A DNA stretch of 64,000 nt from Adiantum capillus-veneris (GCA_014529385.2 CM043943.1:97550355-97614354); one strand, 5' to 3'; shown: positions 1-11,265, counted from the stretch's first letter. A program made the numbers and translations. The notes: generated by a model not told the origin, from the sequence alone.

Positions 1-1255
1 TAGTTGAAAATCTAAGAGCTAGGACTAAGTATTCCACATGGGTGAAACCTTTCTCTCCTGCTGTCATCATTCGACTAGAGAAGTAGATTGGCCTCATGAA
101 AGATGTCGTTATATCCTTTTGGAGTAGCACAGCCCCCAATGAGTCATCACCAACACTTGAGGTGATATAGAATTTTTCATCCCACTTAGGTGGTGAGATA
201 GTTGGCAGAGTGGCTAAGACCTCCTTTACCTTGTTGTAGTGATGTTCACTTTCCTCATCCCAAGTGAAAGTTGATCTTTGAGTGAGTTGTTGCAGTGGTA
301 GAACAAGTTGTGATAGTAAATGTATGAATCTACTTAAGTACCTCACCTTCTGTAGAAAAGAGACCAGTTGACGTGCGGTCATTGGTGAAGGTAGGGCTAT
401 GAGTGCGGACACCTTACTTGGGTCGGCGTTGATACCTTTTGCTGAAATTTCATGGCCTAGTAGAATGACTTTACTCTCCCCAATGTGGCATTTATCCACA
501 TTTAATTGCCCACCTAGGCTCTGCAACCTGGCCAAACCTTCAATTACCTTTTCTAAATGTGAAATACGGGAGCTATATATACAAAAATCATCGATGAACA
601 CTCTTATGGATGTTCCAAAGAACAGTTGAAAAACATATGTGACATATCTTTGGAATGTGGCAGGTGCATTTGTGAAACCAAATGGCATAACCCTGTATGC
701 AAAACAACCCCATGGCGTGATAAAACTGGTTTTTAGCTGATCTTCCAAGGCTATGCGTATTTGAAAGTATTTAGAATAACCATCAAAGAAAGTATAGCAT
801 TCAAAACCCGCTACTTCATTCAGAATTTCATCCAAGAAAGGGAGAGGAAAGTGGTGTCTCTTTGTAGCTGCATTTAGTGGTTTGTAGTCAACACAGACCC
901 TCCACTTACCATTCTTTTTAGGCATCACCACTACAGGTGACACCCATTCTGAGTTTTCTACAGGATAGATGAATCCCGCCTCCAACAGTTTCCTTACCTC
1001 AGCCAAGAGTGCCTTTTCTTGTATGACCCCCAGTCGTCGTAGCTTTTGCACAACTGGTTTTACCCCTTCCTTCAACTTAATATGATGTTCCACCACTGTA
1101 ATGCCTGTGATTCTTTCATAGTTATCAATGAACAGGTTAGGAAATCCTATCAACATTTGCAAAAAACTATCTTTCTCCTCAAGTGTTAATTCCGTAGACA
1201 ACATACCCTTCAACCTACTTCCTCTTAGGCCAGGTGATTTTCTCTCCTCTTCATT
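1..1255 (-). CDS. Ty3/gypsy reverse transcriptase region, partial
   Basis: Reverse transcriptase (and probably the start of RNase H) of a Ty3/gypsy retrotransposon; it copies element RNA into DNA in cytoplasmic particles. Reading the minus strand from 1255, the frame stays open to the window edge, about 418 codons. Visible motifs in order: a linker with KLRRLGVIQ, the RT entry NGKWRVCVDYKPLN, the first catalytic block FFDGYSKYFQI, MPFGFTNAPATFQR, and the active-site box FIDDFCIYSS (FxDD in place of the commoner Y/FxDD). It lies in the same frame as the protease region upstream, separated only by an in-frame TAA at 1256-1258. The 3' half (RNase H, integrase, 3' LTR) lies beyond position 1. Family assignment is firm; whether it is active cannot be judged. 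Confidence 0.9.
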
Positions 1256-1258
1256 GGG

Positions 1259-2458
1259 TTACCCTTTTGGTGATGGATCACCAGTTGTGCTTACCATTTG
1301 TGGATCCTTCATAATGATACCCATCACATCAATGGAACTGTCACTTTCGTCGGTGGATGTGGTCTCCTCCTCAGAACTGGAAGATTCGCTAGTGGTTTCA
1401 TCTACCGATGTTTCCAGATTCATTTGCTTCTGCTTGCCAATCCTCATGTCGTAGTAGATTGTCTCCCCTTTCTTACCGGTCATGCGTAGAAGGCCAGTAC
1501 TCAAGTCCTGTTTTGCCTTCATGGCCATCAACCATGGCCTTCCCAAGATTAGTGGATAGCCCTCCCCCTTAGTAGGCATTACAAAAACATCTACCTCTAC
1601 CTCAGTGTTGAAAGATTTTATTTTTACGGCACTTACCACACCCACACACTTTACTTTTGCGTTGTTTGCCATCTTTGCCTTGCATGGAGAAGGCCTGTCA
1701 ACCTCGAGCCCTAATCGAAGCATCATAGCTTCGCTCATTACATAGATTTGTGCACCTCCATCAATGTAGGTGTTTCCAACCCTCTTTCCTTTTATGTTTA
1801 CGTCGATAATTGGAAGGATGTCATCCATGTTGCATCCCGAAATTGCTTCGGCTACCTTTGTTTTGGAGCGTCTTGTACTTACCATTTTAGACCATTGTCG
1901 CCTTAGTTTAGGTACAAGATGTAGCAGCTGTGGCCATGTAATCTTCGGTCCTTGCTCTGCCACATCCAATGTTAGATCATAGGGCTTAGAACTTTCCCCT
2001 AGCTGGAAGTCGGTGATGCCCAATTTCCATCGTGGCTTGGATGGACTCTTGCTAGTTTCTCCTCTCATGCTTCTCTCATCATCTGATTGTGTAGCTTTCT
2101 CCCTCCTAGCTCTTTTCACAGTCATGGCTTCAAGTGGTTCTAAAAAGGTTACCTTCTCCTTACCCTTGTCCCTCTCCTTTGCTCTGGGTGGATCCACTAC
2201 TACGGCTTTTCCTTTCTCTTCTAGCATTATGATGTTTACAGGGCGATCAGGTGGTGGGGCTGGTGGAAGAGAAGGAATGGATGCTTGTAGTGGTGTCTGG
2301 GGTGGACGTAGAATTTGTGTTGGTGGGGGTGGTGCTCGGGGTGGGGGTGTTCTTTCTCTAGGGGGTGACAATTGGTTCCTCCTACCTCCTCTATTATAGT
2401 TTTGTCGTGGTTTGGGACAGTAGTACATACCGTGATCGTCTTCTCCACAGTTGTAGCA
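1259..2458 (-). CDS. Ty3/gypsy nucleocapsid zinc knuckle and aspartic protease
   Basis: Middle of the gag-pol frame. The minus strand from about 2458 encodes a CCHC knuckle (CYNCGEDDHGMYYC), which binds element RNA. A long proline-rich and then lysine/glutamate-rich linker follows, then a retropepsin-like domain: TYIDGGAQIYVMSE near residue 220 of the 389-codon open stretch and the flap/C-terminal block LILGRPWLM about 75 residues later. The catalytic triplet reads DGG rather than DSG/DTG. The tail is acidic and serine-rich. Upstream in the same frame are TGA codons at 2582-2584 and 2480-2482, so this copy is damaged or needs recoding. It ends at the TAA at 1256-1258, directly before the RT frame. 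Confidence 0.85.
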   Translation of the reverse strand, partial: CYNCGEDDHGMYYCPKPRQNYNRGGRRNQLSPPRERTPPPRAPPPPTQILRPPQTPLQASIPSLPPAPPPDRPVNIIMLEEKGKAVVVDPPRAKERDKGKEKVTFLEPLEAMTVKRARREKATQSDDERSMRGETSKSPSKPRWKLGITDFQLGESSKPYDLTLDVAEQGPKITWPQLLHLVPKLRRQWSKMVSTRRSKTKVAEAISGCNMDDILPIIDVNIKGKRVGNTYIDGGAQIYVMSEAMMLRLGLEVDRPSPCKAKMANNAKVKCVGVVSAVKIKSFNTEVEVDVFVMPTKGEGYPLILGRPWLMAMKAKQDLSTGLLRMTGKKGETIYYDMRIGKQKQMNLETSVDETTSESSSSEEETTSTDESDSSIDVMGIIMKDPQMVSTTGDPSPKG

Positions 2459-2755
2459 ATGATACTCCCTGTTTTGTCGTCATGCTCTTCCAGGGTCTTG
2501 ATCTCTTTCTTGACTCCTTCCTTGCTGTATTAAGTGGACAGACAAATTCTGCAGTTGTTCAGTAATATGGGCCAACATATCTCATTGGTCATCTCTTACC
2601 CCAAGAGCCGGTGGTGGTGGTGGAATGGTGGTTGTCATAGTTGCTTGTCGACGCGATGTTCCTGCTTCTGTTGACTTGGTTTCTTTGGCTTTCATTCGCA
2701 GCTTCTTGTCCTTAAGGCGAGCAATCTCAACGGGTAACATTACGTAGTCGGGAAT

Positions 2756-3204
2756 CTACCTTTCACCTTCTCCTTGAGAAGCGGCCATAAGCCATGCGTG
2801 AACCGATCTTTTTTTAAGAAATTGGGTGCAGCTTCCCCCCTTGCCAGTGACTCAACCCACCGTTCCCACAAATCCACAAATTTGGACTCATAGGTGGCAT
2901 ATTCTAAAAGACCCTCCTGCTTCAAGTCTCTCAACTTATCCCACAACTTTTCTGAAGTGGTACCTCCCCCAAAGCGCCTCTTAAAAGAGGTTTTTAAGGG
3001 TTCCCAGTCATCCTTGGTTGCTTGTGGAAGTGCATTGTACCATGATCTAGCTTCTAGCTTCATGAGATGCTTAAAGATTCTAACCCGGGATTCATCCGTA
3101 TCTTTGTTGCTCACTACACATGCTACTTCAAAGTCATCTAGGAAGTCTGTTACCAAATCCTCCCCCTTCTTTCCTTTAAATGTTGGAAATGCTACACTTG
3201 CCAT
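2756..3204 (-). CDS. Ty3/gypsy gag capsid region
   Basis: Capsid part of gag. The likely start is the ATG at 3204, giving MASVAFPTFKG; an in-frame upstream ATG exists but the family normally starts just before the FxxFxG block. A typical retrotransposon gag fold is suggested by GEDLVTDFLDDFEVAC, KLEARSWYNALP, WEPLKTSFKRRFG and LWERWVESLARG. Near 2756 the capsid frame passes into a different frame that carries the rest of gag, the zinc knuckle and pol; the capsid frame itself stops at 2740. Its N-terminus resembles that of the gag-only element at 16702-17712 (FxGxxGED, FLxxxEVAC, K-EAR-W). Confidence 0.85.
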
Positions 3205-4040
3205 GATTATTGAGAGAGAGCTAGAAAGACACACTGCTTAACTTGCAAAAGCTTTTTTCTTCTTTACAAGGAGGCGTGTATACCCTCTTATACTAGGACA
3301 TAGATTAAAACTTCAAATGGTACATTTCCTTGTACCAAAGGTAAGACAAATGGTTGATCTGATGCCAGAACCTCAAAAAACCGCTCCCCACCTAGCATGG
3401 TGTCAATGACGTGCTGGTAGTGAGCCTTCAAGTCCAGTATTACCTTGATTGAGCGTACACGTGTTGGTATGTGTGATCTGTCTTGAGGTAGGTTGTACTG
3501 ATTCATGTGAAGCTTAGAGGTGCTTAGTCACTGTCCAAGCTTGTGGGAAAGGGTGGTGTTCTTTCTTGAAACAAACTCAGTAGATCCCTAGTTTCTCTAG
3601 TGAGAGTGTGAGCCAATGCTTCCGTTATCTGTGCTGCAGCATCAGGTGCGACTTGAAAACTGACTGTGATAATTACCTCGGTGACTTGAGTTACCCGATT
3701 CTCAAAGTAGAATAGTGTTGATTCTCTATTGTGCAGAGCTCCTTCCATTTTGTTGTTGTGGGTTGGTTGTAGGTTGCGGACATGGTTTCGACCTTCTCCT
3801 TCTTCTTCTTGGCACTCGGCCTATGTATATCCACTGGGTTTGGCGTGTTGGTTGACTCTCCCACTGCAAATCGATTACCGTTACGCCTGGAACTCGAGCT
3901 TCGATGGAGATGCGGAGTTCGTCTAGTTATGCTTGGATCTCTTCATCTTCTCTCATCCAATTAGTAAATCTTGCTAGCCATTCATCCATTCACAATAGTT
4001 TAGGGGTTTCAGTATTGTAAACTGAAGGGTTTCATGAAAA
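3205..4040 (-). other. Gypsy element untranslated leader with two short reading frames
   Basis: Between the primer site and gag lie about 830 bases. Two short minus-strand open frames (3524-3748, 74 residues; 3288-3506, 72 residues) precede gag. They match nothing I recognise and could be leader peptides, remnants of a longer gag N-terminus, or chance. The second starts MNQYNLPQDRSH; the first starts MEGALHNRES and is rich in acidic residues and threonine. Confidence 0.4.
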
Positions 4041-4060
4041 GATCCTTAGTGGGGGCACCA
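4041..4060 (-). promoter_or_regulatory. Primer binding site of the gypsy element
   Basis: Minus strand reads TGGTGCCCCCACTAAGGATC, starting with the TGG required to pair with a tRNA CCA end, two bases inside the LTR border at 4063. The tRNA was not identified. The same sequence with one change (ACTGAGG) sits next to the 5' LTR of the gag-only element at 18758-18774. Confidence 0.7.
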
Positions 4061-4062
4061 AA

Positions 4063-4273
4063 TGACGGGAGCAAAGCGAACCCCGAACCCCCCACGGCCT
4101 CTAAAACACCGGGGACCGAATGGAGCGCCTCGAGCCTGTCATGGTAAAGCAAATAGGGGGCACCACCTAGCTTCAATGGCTAGGACGCAAACAACACACC
4201 ACCATAACAAAGTTTTCATCCAAGAGAGATGGATGCTTGGGAGTAATGATGAAGAGGAAGGGAAATGAGATCA

Positions 4274-4313
<40 letters not shown>

Positions 4314-5450
4314 GGTATAGCGGCTTAGTACTTAGGAACCACAGAAGGATGGCGAATCCACACACCCTTCACACATACACAAGCTCACTCCAAACACAAG
4401 ACTAGGTGGCGATTCCACACACCTCACATGGGCAAAACATTGCAGGAAAAAATACTCACAAAACCTCAAGCTTTATTTAGAGAATAAGGCGATGAAATGG
4501 GGAGCATAGGGTAGAAGAAATGAGAAGGGAGAGAGTGGTAGAGCACATGGCGGATATGTGGGAGTTGATGGCGAAGACTCACACGAGGGTTATGGCCATC
4601 ATCCTTCATTTAGCTGCCCTTCATCTTCCATAGCCCAAGGGTGTAGAGGTCATGCTCAAGACGAGCATGGTGATTGCGGTGATGGTGATGGTGTGGGTGT
4701 GTGTGTGTGCACTAGGCACACAAAGTGCATAGTGTATTCTTTGGTGATGTTGTGTGTGTCTTTAGTGTGATGGTGACCCCTCTTTATATAGGGGAGGAGG
4801 GGGGAGAAATTCTAGAATTTAGAAATGAAGAAATCATTATCTACATAGGCCATGTGACTGTGGGCCCCACTTGTCTGGCTGTGTGTATATGTGCCAGAAC
4901 AGCAGTCTCATGAGAGAGAGACTAAGAGAGAGAGATGGGTTGATGAAAAAAAGTGAGAGGTGACATGGAGAATAAAGTAATTACAAGAGGGGAGTGTGTT
5001 CAGAGGTGAATCTGTGTGCATATGTGTGTGAACACAAGAAAAATCAGGTAACCACTGGGTGGGGATGGGTCCGTGTGCACCTTTTTCAATGAAACTGAGT
5101 GTGTGTGAGTGTGGGGGAGGTTATTTAGCTACAAGACAAGATACATGGTGCCCTTTAGAGATAGGGGAGGTATTTGGGTCATGGGATATGATAGGAGAGA
5201 GAAAGGGGGGGTGGGGTATACTATTTTGGAAGATAGCGTAAGTTGCATGTGAGTTAGGGTGCATTATTGGTGAGCTAGAATGCATTATTGGTGAGAGGTG
5301 GGGTAGCTTGAGGGGAGAGAGAAAGGAGAAAGGACAAGGGGAAAAGAGAGGGGGTTGACCTTTTGAGTGGAGGAGAGGAAAAGGGACAAACGGCGGGGCA
5401 ACAGTGAAGAAAAAGGAGGCAAGGTGGGGATGGGCTGCCCCGCAGGCATG
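4063..5450 (-). repeat. 5' LTR of the gypsy element (outer border approximate)
   Basis: The inner border is placed at plus-strand TGACGGGAGC beside the primer site, so the minus-strand LTR ends in CA. The region is GA-rich and has a TATA-like box, as expected for U3. The outer border near 5.45 kb is a guess, because the 3' LTR needed for comparison lies outside the window. It contains an (AG)n run at about 4275-4308. Confidence 0.55.
4781..4790 (-). promoter_or_regulatory. TATA-like box of the gypsy LTR
   Basis: Minus strand TATATAAAGA inside the LTR, followed downstream by GA/GT-rich sequence leading to R-U5. Its position, about 720 bases before the primer site, suits an LTR promoter. Confidence 0.5.
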
Positions 5451-5611
5451 AGGTGGCCTATTTTACCTTTCTCATATATTTACATAATCATACCTTTTTT
5501 TTTTTCTTACTTTTTCCAATGTCTTTTATCACTCCCTCTCTAAGAGGGGTTTTCATGGGGTGGGGACGAGAGAAGAGGGGTATAGGAGCTTGGCTTGTGA
5601 AAAGCCCCCAT

Positions 5612-5688
<77 letters not shown>

Positions 5689-5704
5689 TACATACATACA
5701 TACA

Positions 5705-5770
<66 letters not shown>

Positions 5771-5796
5771 TATATATGTATATATATATATGGGAG
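5612..5796. repeat. Compound (TA)n(TACA)n microsatellite
   Basis: About 70 bases of alternating TA, then CATA/TACA repeats, then TA again. Open frames of tyrosine/isoleucine or tyrosine/methionine here are artefacts of the repeat. Confidence 0.97.
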
Positions 5797-6589
5797 AGAG
5801 AGAAGGAGAGGTGATAAGCATCACTCAAATACGAGAGAGACAATGATATAATGTAATGGAACTTTATATTAATCACCACGAGATACAATACAAGTACTTC
5901 AAGTACTCAAATAGGTACTTCAAAGTACATTTTTTGATTGCAAATGGTACTCTAGAGTACCTTGATAGATACTCCACAATAATTGTGCTATGAAAGTATC
6001 TTTGATACACAATATAAGTACTTTCTAAAAAACTAAATGGCTCATCCCCAAACCCAAGCTAGAGGAGGCTAAAGTCCCAAATATAGGGAGTGTGTTTTCC
6101 TAGATAACAACACTCTATACAAGATGATCTAATGCCTCAAATGTCTCTCAATTGTGTGTGTGTGTGTGTGTGTGTTTGTGCTCTCTATAGAACTGGTATC
6201 ATGGTCCTTGAACCTCCACTTTTAGAAAACCTCTTTATCATGCGTGTTAAAGAAACATTTTAAAAACCCCTCTTAGCATACATATTTTCATAAATAATGA
6301 TCCCTCTTCCTTTAAAACTTATAGATGTTTTTTCAAGAATGATTTCCAAAACCCCTTCTATCAATATGAACCTGTAACTTGCTTGAATTTTAAAAACCCT
6401 CTAAGAACTCACATGCTATACTTATAAATTTCAATGTGAAACCCTTGGGGTCCTGGTACATCTTTATAGGGGGATATTTCCAGGCGAGCAGTTTTTGGTG
6501 AGCGCTTTTTAGGAATCGGGTGAGAAAATTCCTAAAAAGATTCTCTCTTCCTCCTTGTTGACTCTTTCGTCTTTTCCATATCTCTATCT

Positions 6590-6590
<1 letters not shown>
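5797..6590. other. No gene seen; AT-rich spacer with (TG)n
   Basis: Several near copies of AAGTACTT/TCAAGTAC-like words at 5880-6030 and a (TG)n run at about 6152-6175. No coding signal on either strand. Confidence 0.6.

Positions 6591-6591
<1 letters not shown>

Positions 6592-6668
<77 letters not shown>
6592..6668. repeat. (AG)n microsatellite
   Basis: Near-perfect AG repeat with one GGGA interruption, over 70 bases. Confidence 0.97.
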
Positions 6669-6670
<2 letters not shown>

Positions 6671-6806
6671 GAGACATAGTCAAGGATATGGAAGCTAAAC
6701 AAATTGTTTCAAAAACAATCGAGACAAGGGTACTTAAAACAAGAACACCCATTAATAATAAAAAAGTTACATTTTATTAAACTTGCATTACATAAGCAAG
6801 AAGTGT

Positions 6807-7158
6807 TCATCTTCTGGAAGGCCCGGTTTTAGGAGTTGATGGGCTGCCTTCGAGTGGCAAATTAAGATTCACCACGTTCCCTAGCTGCTGCGTCATTTCC
6901 TCCTCATCCTCCTCTGTGATGAGCCCAATCTTCTTCCAGCAAGAGAAAGCAAATTGTCCCGTCTCGTTCAAATTGATTAAGCTCCGCATATTGAGTTCCT
7001 TGCGGCATCGATAGAGGAGATACACATTGATGGTTGCCTTTAGAGCCTCCCTAAATCAGTCGGCTCCATACAATGCCTCTCCGTTGGGAATGGCTTCCAT
7101 GGCATCCCACGCAGACTTGATTTTACTCTCAAGATCGTCGGAAATCGTGAAAAGAAAG
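6807..7158 (-). pseudogene. C-terminal remnant of an unknown protein
   Basis: The minus strand from about 7158 reads as coding-like protein (DDLESKI, WDAMEAIPNGEALYG) through one in-frame TGA near 7055, then MYLLYRCRKELNMRSL and an acidic, proline-containing tail ending PSTPKTGPSRR at 6807. Family not recognised. It lies just downstream of the transposase on the same strand and may be a further exon of the transposon, or the tail of another copy of the WDGNHR gene. No catalytic motif is visible. Confidence 0.4.
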
Positions 7159-7399
7159 AGAGGTGTGCTACGAAGCTAGTGGACGCTTTCACAAAAATAA
7201 CTCAAGATATGGAAATTTATAGGCACTGTGGTAATATTATATTACTTTTTACACGATTTGACACATAAACAACCAGTACTCAAATATGAAAAATAGCTGC
7301 AAATGAATGTATTCAAATGTGGCCATCATAAGATAAAATTTGAAAGTAGTACAGTTGTCTAGGTAAAGCATACTAAGAAAAAGTGTCCATTGACAAATG

Positions 7400-8239
7400 T
7401 TATGCATCCATGCCTGGATAAGTCCGGCTTCGGTTCAGTGCCCTGAAGATATCAACATCTGCCAGGATTGGTTGATGGATAAACATGTTCTCATTTTGGC
7501 TTATCCCTAGCACGCGCAGATAAATAAAATACAAATGTTTACATTCAAGATATGGTTTTTGCTTTGACACCCGTTCCATGAAGTCTGGACATGTGCACGA
7601 TGGATGGTGGCTAATACAAACTTTGTACATCCCGACATAACCATCTTCACTTTTTGTCTCTATTTTGAAGACCTCATTAACACCATCTGCTACACATATC
7701 TCTTCTACGACCTTCGCTCTCAGGGCTAGTGCTAAACTAATCTTGCGAGTAGCATCCTCGAAAATGGAAGTCCAATACCGTACACACAGACCATCTCGCA
7801 CTATGGCTCTTGCACTGCCTTCAGGAGTGGATGTATCTTTTGACTTGAAACGAGAGTTTGCCATATTTTGTTCTTGAGCAACTGGTGTTACATTAGATAC
7901 TCCTTCTTTGCTTAGCTCCACTTGATACCCCCCTTCATGCAATATTTGCACCTCATCCTCCGATAGGTTGGTGCCCACATGCACGGGCCAAGTGTGTGGT
8001 GGATGCTGAGGCTGCAGCTCGATGTTCTGGTCTACTATATGGCAATGGAAGACATGATCCGGACAAAACCAAAACCATTGACGCACCACACCTTTTGGAT
8101 GTTTTTGATATCCTTCAAACGATGGGGCTGGTATACCAAGGCTAGAACCTGCTATACTGCATCCACGCCTGCGTCCTCCTCTTAGCGTGCTGCTACATGT
8201 GACCCTACTACCTTGTGGAGTTTGGCATATGGCCCACAT
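7400..8239 (-). pseudogene. Transposase C-terminal part with SWIM zinc finger
   Basis: A 279-residue open frame. Residues about 95-115 hold GTNLSEDEVQILHEGGYQVEL, a conserved-looking block. Near residue 225 there is a SWIM zinc finger (CxCx(n)CxH): SCTCPDF, a basic spacer, then YLECKHLYFIYLRVLG. SWIM fingers of this type are common at the C-terminus of Mutator-like and related plant transposases, where they are thought to bind DNA or partner proteins. It continues the transposase at 8679-10406 on the same strand but in separate frames, so the gene is either split by introns or decayed. The N-terminal 30 residues (arginine/serine-rich) may not be real coding sequence. Confidence 0.65.
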
Positions 8240-8290
8240 TGCCTCATCTACCTTGCGCTCAACTACATATTGCCCACCAGAACCTATACT

Positions 8291-8527
8291 TCATTTTGGG
8301 GTTTGTGATGTCCCTTCTTCTGCGAAGTTGATCTTAGGTGGTCTTCCACACTTCTTGCAATCTTTGGTGACGAAATTGTACTCAGGCCTATGTGATGCAT
8401 CATCTTCCACGTTGATAACCTCATTTGGCTTGCGTTTTTTCCTTAATGTCCTCTTATCTCTTGTTAATGGAGTTGGTTGTTTATACATTGGAGTGCCCTC
8501 AGTAGCCGCATTCACTGATCTTATCAC
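8291..8527 (-). pseudogene. Basic AT-hook-like segment of the transposase
   Basis: A 78-residue open frame, very basic (KRTLRKKRKPNE) with CKKCGRPPKIN near the end, which resembles an AT-hook (GRP core) next to a Cys pair. It lies between the catalytic-core remnant and the SWIM part, in transposase order. It is probably the linker or DNA-binding segment of the same protein. Confidence 0.45.
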
Positions 8528-8678
8528 TTAGCTAGGACGTTTTTCATGGCGTTCCGTAAGCTTTTGTATTGATGGACCCTTCCCAATGTGTTTTCCATGG
8601 CTGTATGAAATGGCCTTTGTGCTCTGTAAGATGGAATTTGCAAGATAGGTTGTACATGCATCATATAATGAAATGCGT

Positions 8679-9090
8679 TTACGGAAACCCTCCCCTGCTA
8701 GCTAGCTGCCATGCTTTCTCTCCACAAGGTACGCATGTCATTATGCCACCCCAATGTGCAATACAAATTTCCCACCAACTAAGACATGAATCCATGTATG
8801 GAATGTTACGGTCTATGCAATGACCATTATGCCACCATTGGCGTATTAGACGAGCTTCCAATGGAAAGACAAGAACGCTCTTGACCGCTCATTATATTGG
8901 TCTTGTCACCACCATTGAAAACAATTCGAACTGCATTCCAATTTGCTTGAGATTCATCCGCCATGTAGCCAAAGAAATTAGCTTTTTCACACCCACATGA
9001 TATCATTACATCATTGAGGCACTCCCAAAATAAACATTGTGTTTCCATGTCTTCCTATTTCATTTCACAAGTTGCAATAGTCAAAAGGTC
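8679..9090 (-). pseudogene. Transposase catalytic-core remnant
   Basis: Likely second exon of the transposase. After a putative AG acceptor at 9091-9092, the minus strand has an in-frame TAG and then METQCLFWECLNDVM and FFGYMADESQANWNAVRIVF. The MADE/ESQANWNAVR block looks like the region around the second acidic catalytic residue of plant DDE transposases. The frame breaks near 8870 and resumes in another as RQWWHNGHC and LSWWEICIAHWGG. The same FxGFxxDExxxNW block recurs in a decayed copy near 53.2 kb. The stop and frameshift make this a pseudogene. Confidence 0.6.
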
Positions 9091-9161
9091 CTGCATGCTC
9101 CAAACAAATTATTTTAGAGAGTAAAAGGCAAGCCACAAAGCTCTTAAGGTGCGTCATGTAC
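9091..9161 (-). other. Putative intron in the transposase gene
   Basis: Minus strand starts GTACATGACG after a codon for lysine in VYDK and ends GCATGCAG. Its 71-base length is near the minimum for plant introns. In the second transposase copy the homologous coding block also ends at a GTAACATG donor (after 52973), which supports a real splice site. Confidence 0.45.
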
Positions 9162-10406
9162 TTTGTCATACACATGATAGGCCATAGTCACCCATTCGTT
9201 AACACTTCTGGTGTGATCAAACTGGATCCACGCACGTCGAAGATCGCCATCCCAATCTTGTCTCATTCGGTTCACTAGGTCCACACCGGATGCTGGACCA
9301 ATTGTGGACATTTTGAAGACATAACATTTCTCCCCCTCCATACCTTGACCAGGAAACCTGCTTCCATGGAAAAACTCATATGTGCAGTCTCGCTTCAGTT
9401 TTAGGAGTGCATCAATGCCAAAATATTCTTTGTCAACCCCTCTATGTAAAATAGATACTGACCTCCGAAACCTGTCAATGTTAAAAGTGTTTAGATAAAA
9501 AAATAATTTAGCATAGAGTTTTGCATTGAAATAAGAATATAGGAAATGCTCATACCAATTATCTTGCACCAATGGCCCCAACTCCTCAGCGATTGCAAAT
9601 AGCTGTTGCTCGCCTAAAATTCCTTCGTTGGTGTTGTTGCAAAGAAGTGTTGTACTTATAATTTCTTTTGCCAAACACATTTGAACCTTTCTGGCTTCTG
9701 CGTGTGGGTCAACAGTCAAAATCCTTTGCACCATCAGCTTGGTGTTGTCTATTAGTATTTTGGATGTGCTGCTACGCACATCATGTCGATGTGTGCCACG
9801 ATGAATCATGACTCTAGTGGCAGTCTCATCGGATGGCATGACATAGTATACTACACAATCACATGTTGCAATACAGAAAGCAATTGCCTTACAAAAGTGG
9901 CATGTAAGTCTCTTATCTCCAATCTTACAATATTGCCAGTTTGCAGTTGCCTTTTGTATGTACCCGTTGAAATGACTTGTATTGGGATTATGATAATTAA
10001 CCAAGCGGACACATTGTTCATTCATGCACTTGAGAGATCCTATGCAATGACTAAGATGCACTACACTTGGAAAAACAATATTGGATGTAGTAGGCTTCGA
10101 CCACAAATGAGGATCATACTTATGCTCCATCGCATCCATATGGTGCAACTTTCCCATGGTAGGTGGAAATTCTAGAACGAGATCTCCATTGTAAGACCTT
10201 GGAATCTCTATAACTTGTTTCACTTGTTGTATTTGCATTAAAAGCTTTGTCAATGTGCCCTTCTTTTCGGCCTGTAAGAGTTTTTGTCTTGTACTCCTTT
10301 TGAAGCTGTTTGAGGGCAAAACTCGAGGGGGGATACATAGATCTATTAACTCCTTTTGACCGAATTGCATCTTTGACGGACTATCCACAATGGCAATGTG
10401 AGTCAT
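9162..10406 (-). CDS. Transposase N-terminal exon, MULE-like with zinc-binding pattern
   Basis: A long open frame (about 415 codons). Recognisable blocks: basic N-terminus; PRSYNGDLVLEFPP near residue 70; SHCIGSLKCMNEQCVRLVNY near 120; RLTCHFCKAIAFC near 165; HRGTHRHDVR near 205 (basic, Cys/His-rich, probably a zinc-binding DNA-recognition region); and FFHGSRFPGQG with AWIQFDHTR toward the end. I do not recognise an exact named family. The SWIM finger downstream and the NWNAVR block point to a Mutator-like or related DDE transposase. Part of the same N-terminal block occurs again at 52142-52456. It faces the plus-strand gene at 12363 head to head. Confidence 0.65.
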
Positions 10407-10453
10407 GCTAGGTGAGCCGGCATATTGTGTTTGATGGGATACGTTGACTTTGT

Positions 10454-10684
10454 CTATTTATGTGAAAGCTGCTCATCCAGTACATAGATGAATTCACCCG
10501 AATTGTTGAGCATCCTCTCAAGAGGCAAATTCATTTCAATATCACCTACTTCGATGACTACATCTAAAGTTGTAAATTTCATTGGAGAAATTAATTCTAA
10601 AAGAAATGTTTCAGATATTATAAATTTACCATTGTAAAAAGGATAAGAAAACTCTTTACTAAGGAAAAATAAAGAGCAAGCCAT
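10454..10684 (-). pseudogene. Possible first exon of the transposase
   Basis: 76-residue open frame (VIEVGDIEMNLPLERML then FIYVLDEQL) just upstream of the transposase frame. A comparable short frame with MEVETPSEWDIERN precedes the second transposase copy at about 51.8 kb. This positional parallel, not strong sequence identity, is why I list it. Confidence 0.35.
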
Positions 10685-10739
10685 AATAATATGCTAAGCA
10701 AATACTTAAGCACAAGATCACATTGTATAAACTAAAACA

Positions 10740-11030
10740 AATTGTTTATAGACTCACGTCTAATAATATAGCCGTTATAAATTTAAAATAAATATTATTT
10801 TATTATTTAAAAAAAATAATGTAAAAAATACCAAATATTTTTTTTAAAAAATATTTGTTACAAAATATTTGTTTATAACTGTGTGATCACGTGAATTTAT
10901 TTATTTTAATGTTTGTGTAAAGGAGATGTGTGAGTAATCGGGTGTGCTAAGGATAGAGGAGCAAGATGCTGTAAGTCGGAGAACGTTTAGGAGATAGTAC
11001 TCCCCAGCCCCTCCCACGCCATTCAGGCGA
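10740..11030. other. AT-rich spacer upstream of the transposase
   Basis: Long A/T runs and repeated AAATATTT words; no coding signal. It may hold the minus-strand promoter, but no single TATA box stands out. Confidence 0.4.
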
Positions 11031-11265
11031 CGAGGTAGGGGGGTGGGGAACGTGTGCGTTGGTGGACGCGGGGTAAGGAGAGGAGGGGCGGGGCAGGGTG
11101 GGTTTTGCGTGCAGGGCCACCACTTGGGTCGGAGGCAGGGGCGCTATCTATCGGGGGGGGGGGGGCGGGCGGGCCGAAGTGTTGTCCATAGGCGGGGGCA
11201 GGGCACTAACGCAAGGGGGGCGGGGGGGGGGGGGGGGGGGGGGGAGGGCGGGGCATTGGTAATGG
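11031..11265. repeat. G-rich tract with long poly-G runs
   Basis: Repeated GGGG blocks, including a 13-base run near 11153 and a run of about 25 G near 11220. Plus-strand G-quadruplex potential is high. Apparent glycine- or proline-rich reading frames are composition artefacts. Confidence 0.9.

Noticed and set aside
1770-2399. Plus-strand frames opposite the gypsy gag-pol
   Set aside because: Shadows of the minus-strand coding sequence.
5453-5888. Long Tyr/Ile and Tyr/Met open frames on both strands
   Set aside because: They are translations of a (TA)n(TACA)n microsatellite.
8569-8823. 84-codon plus-strand frame inside the transposase locus
   Set aside because: Antisense to recognised minus-strand transposase blocks.
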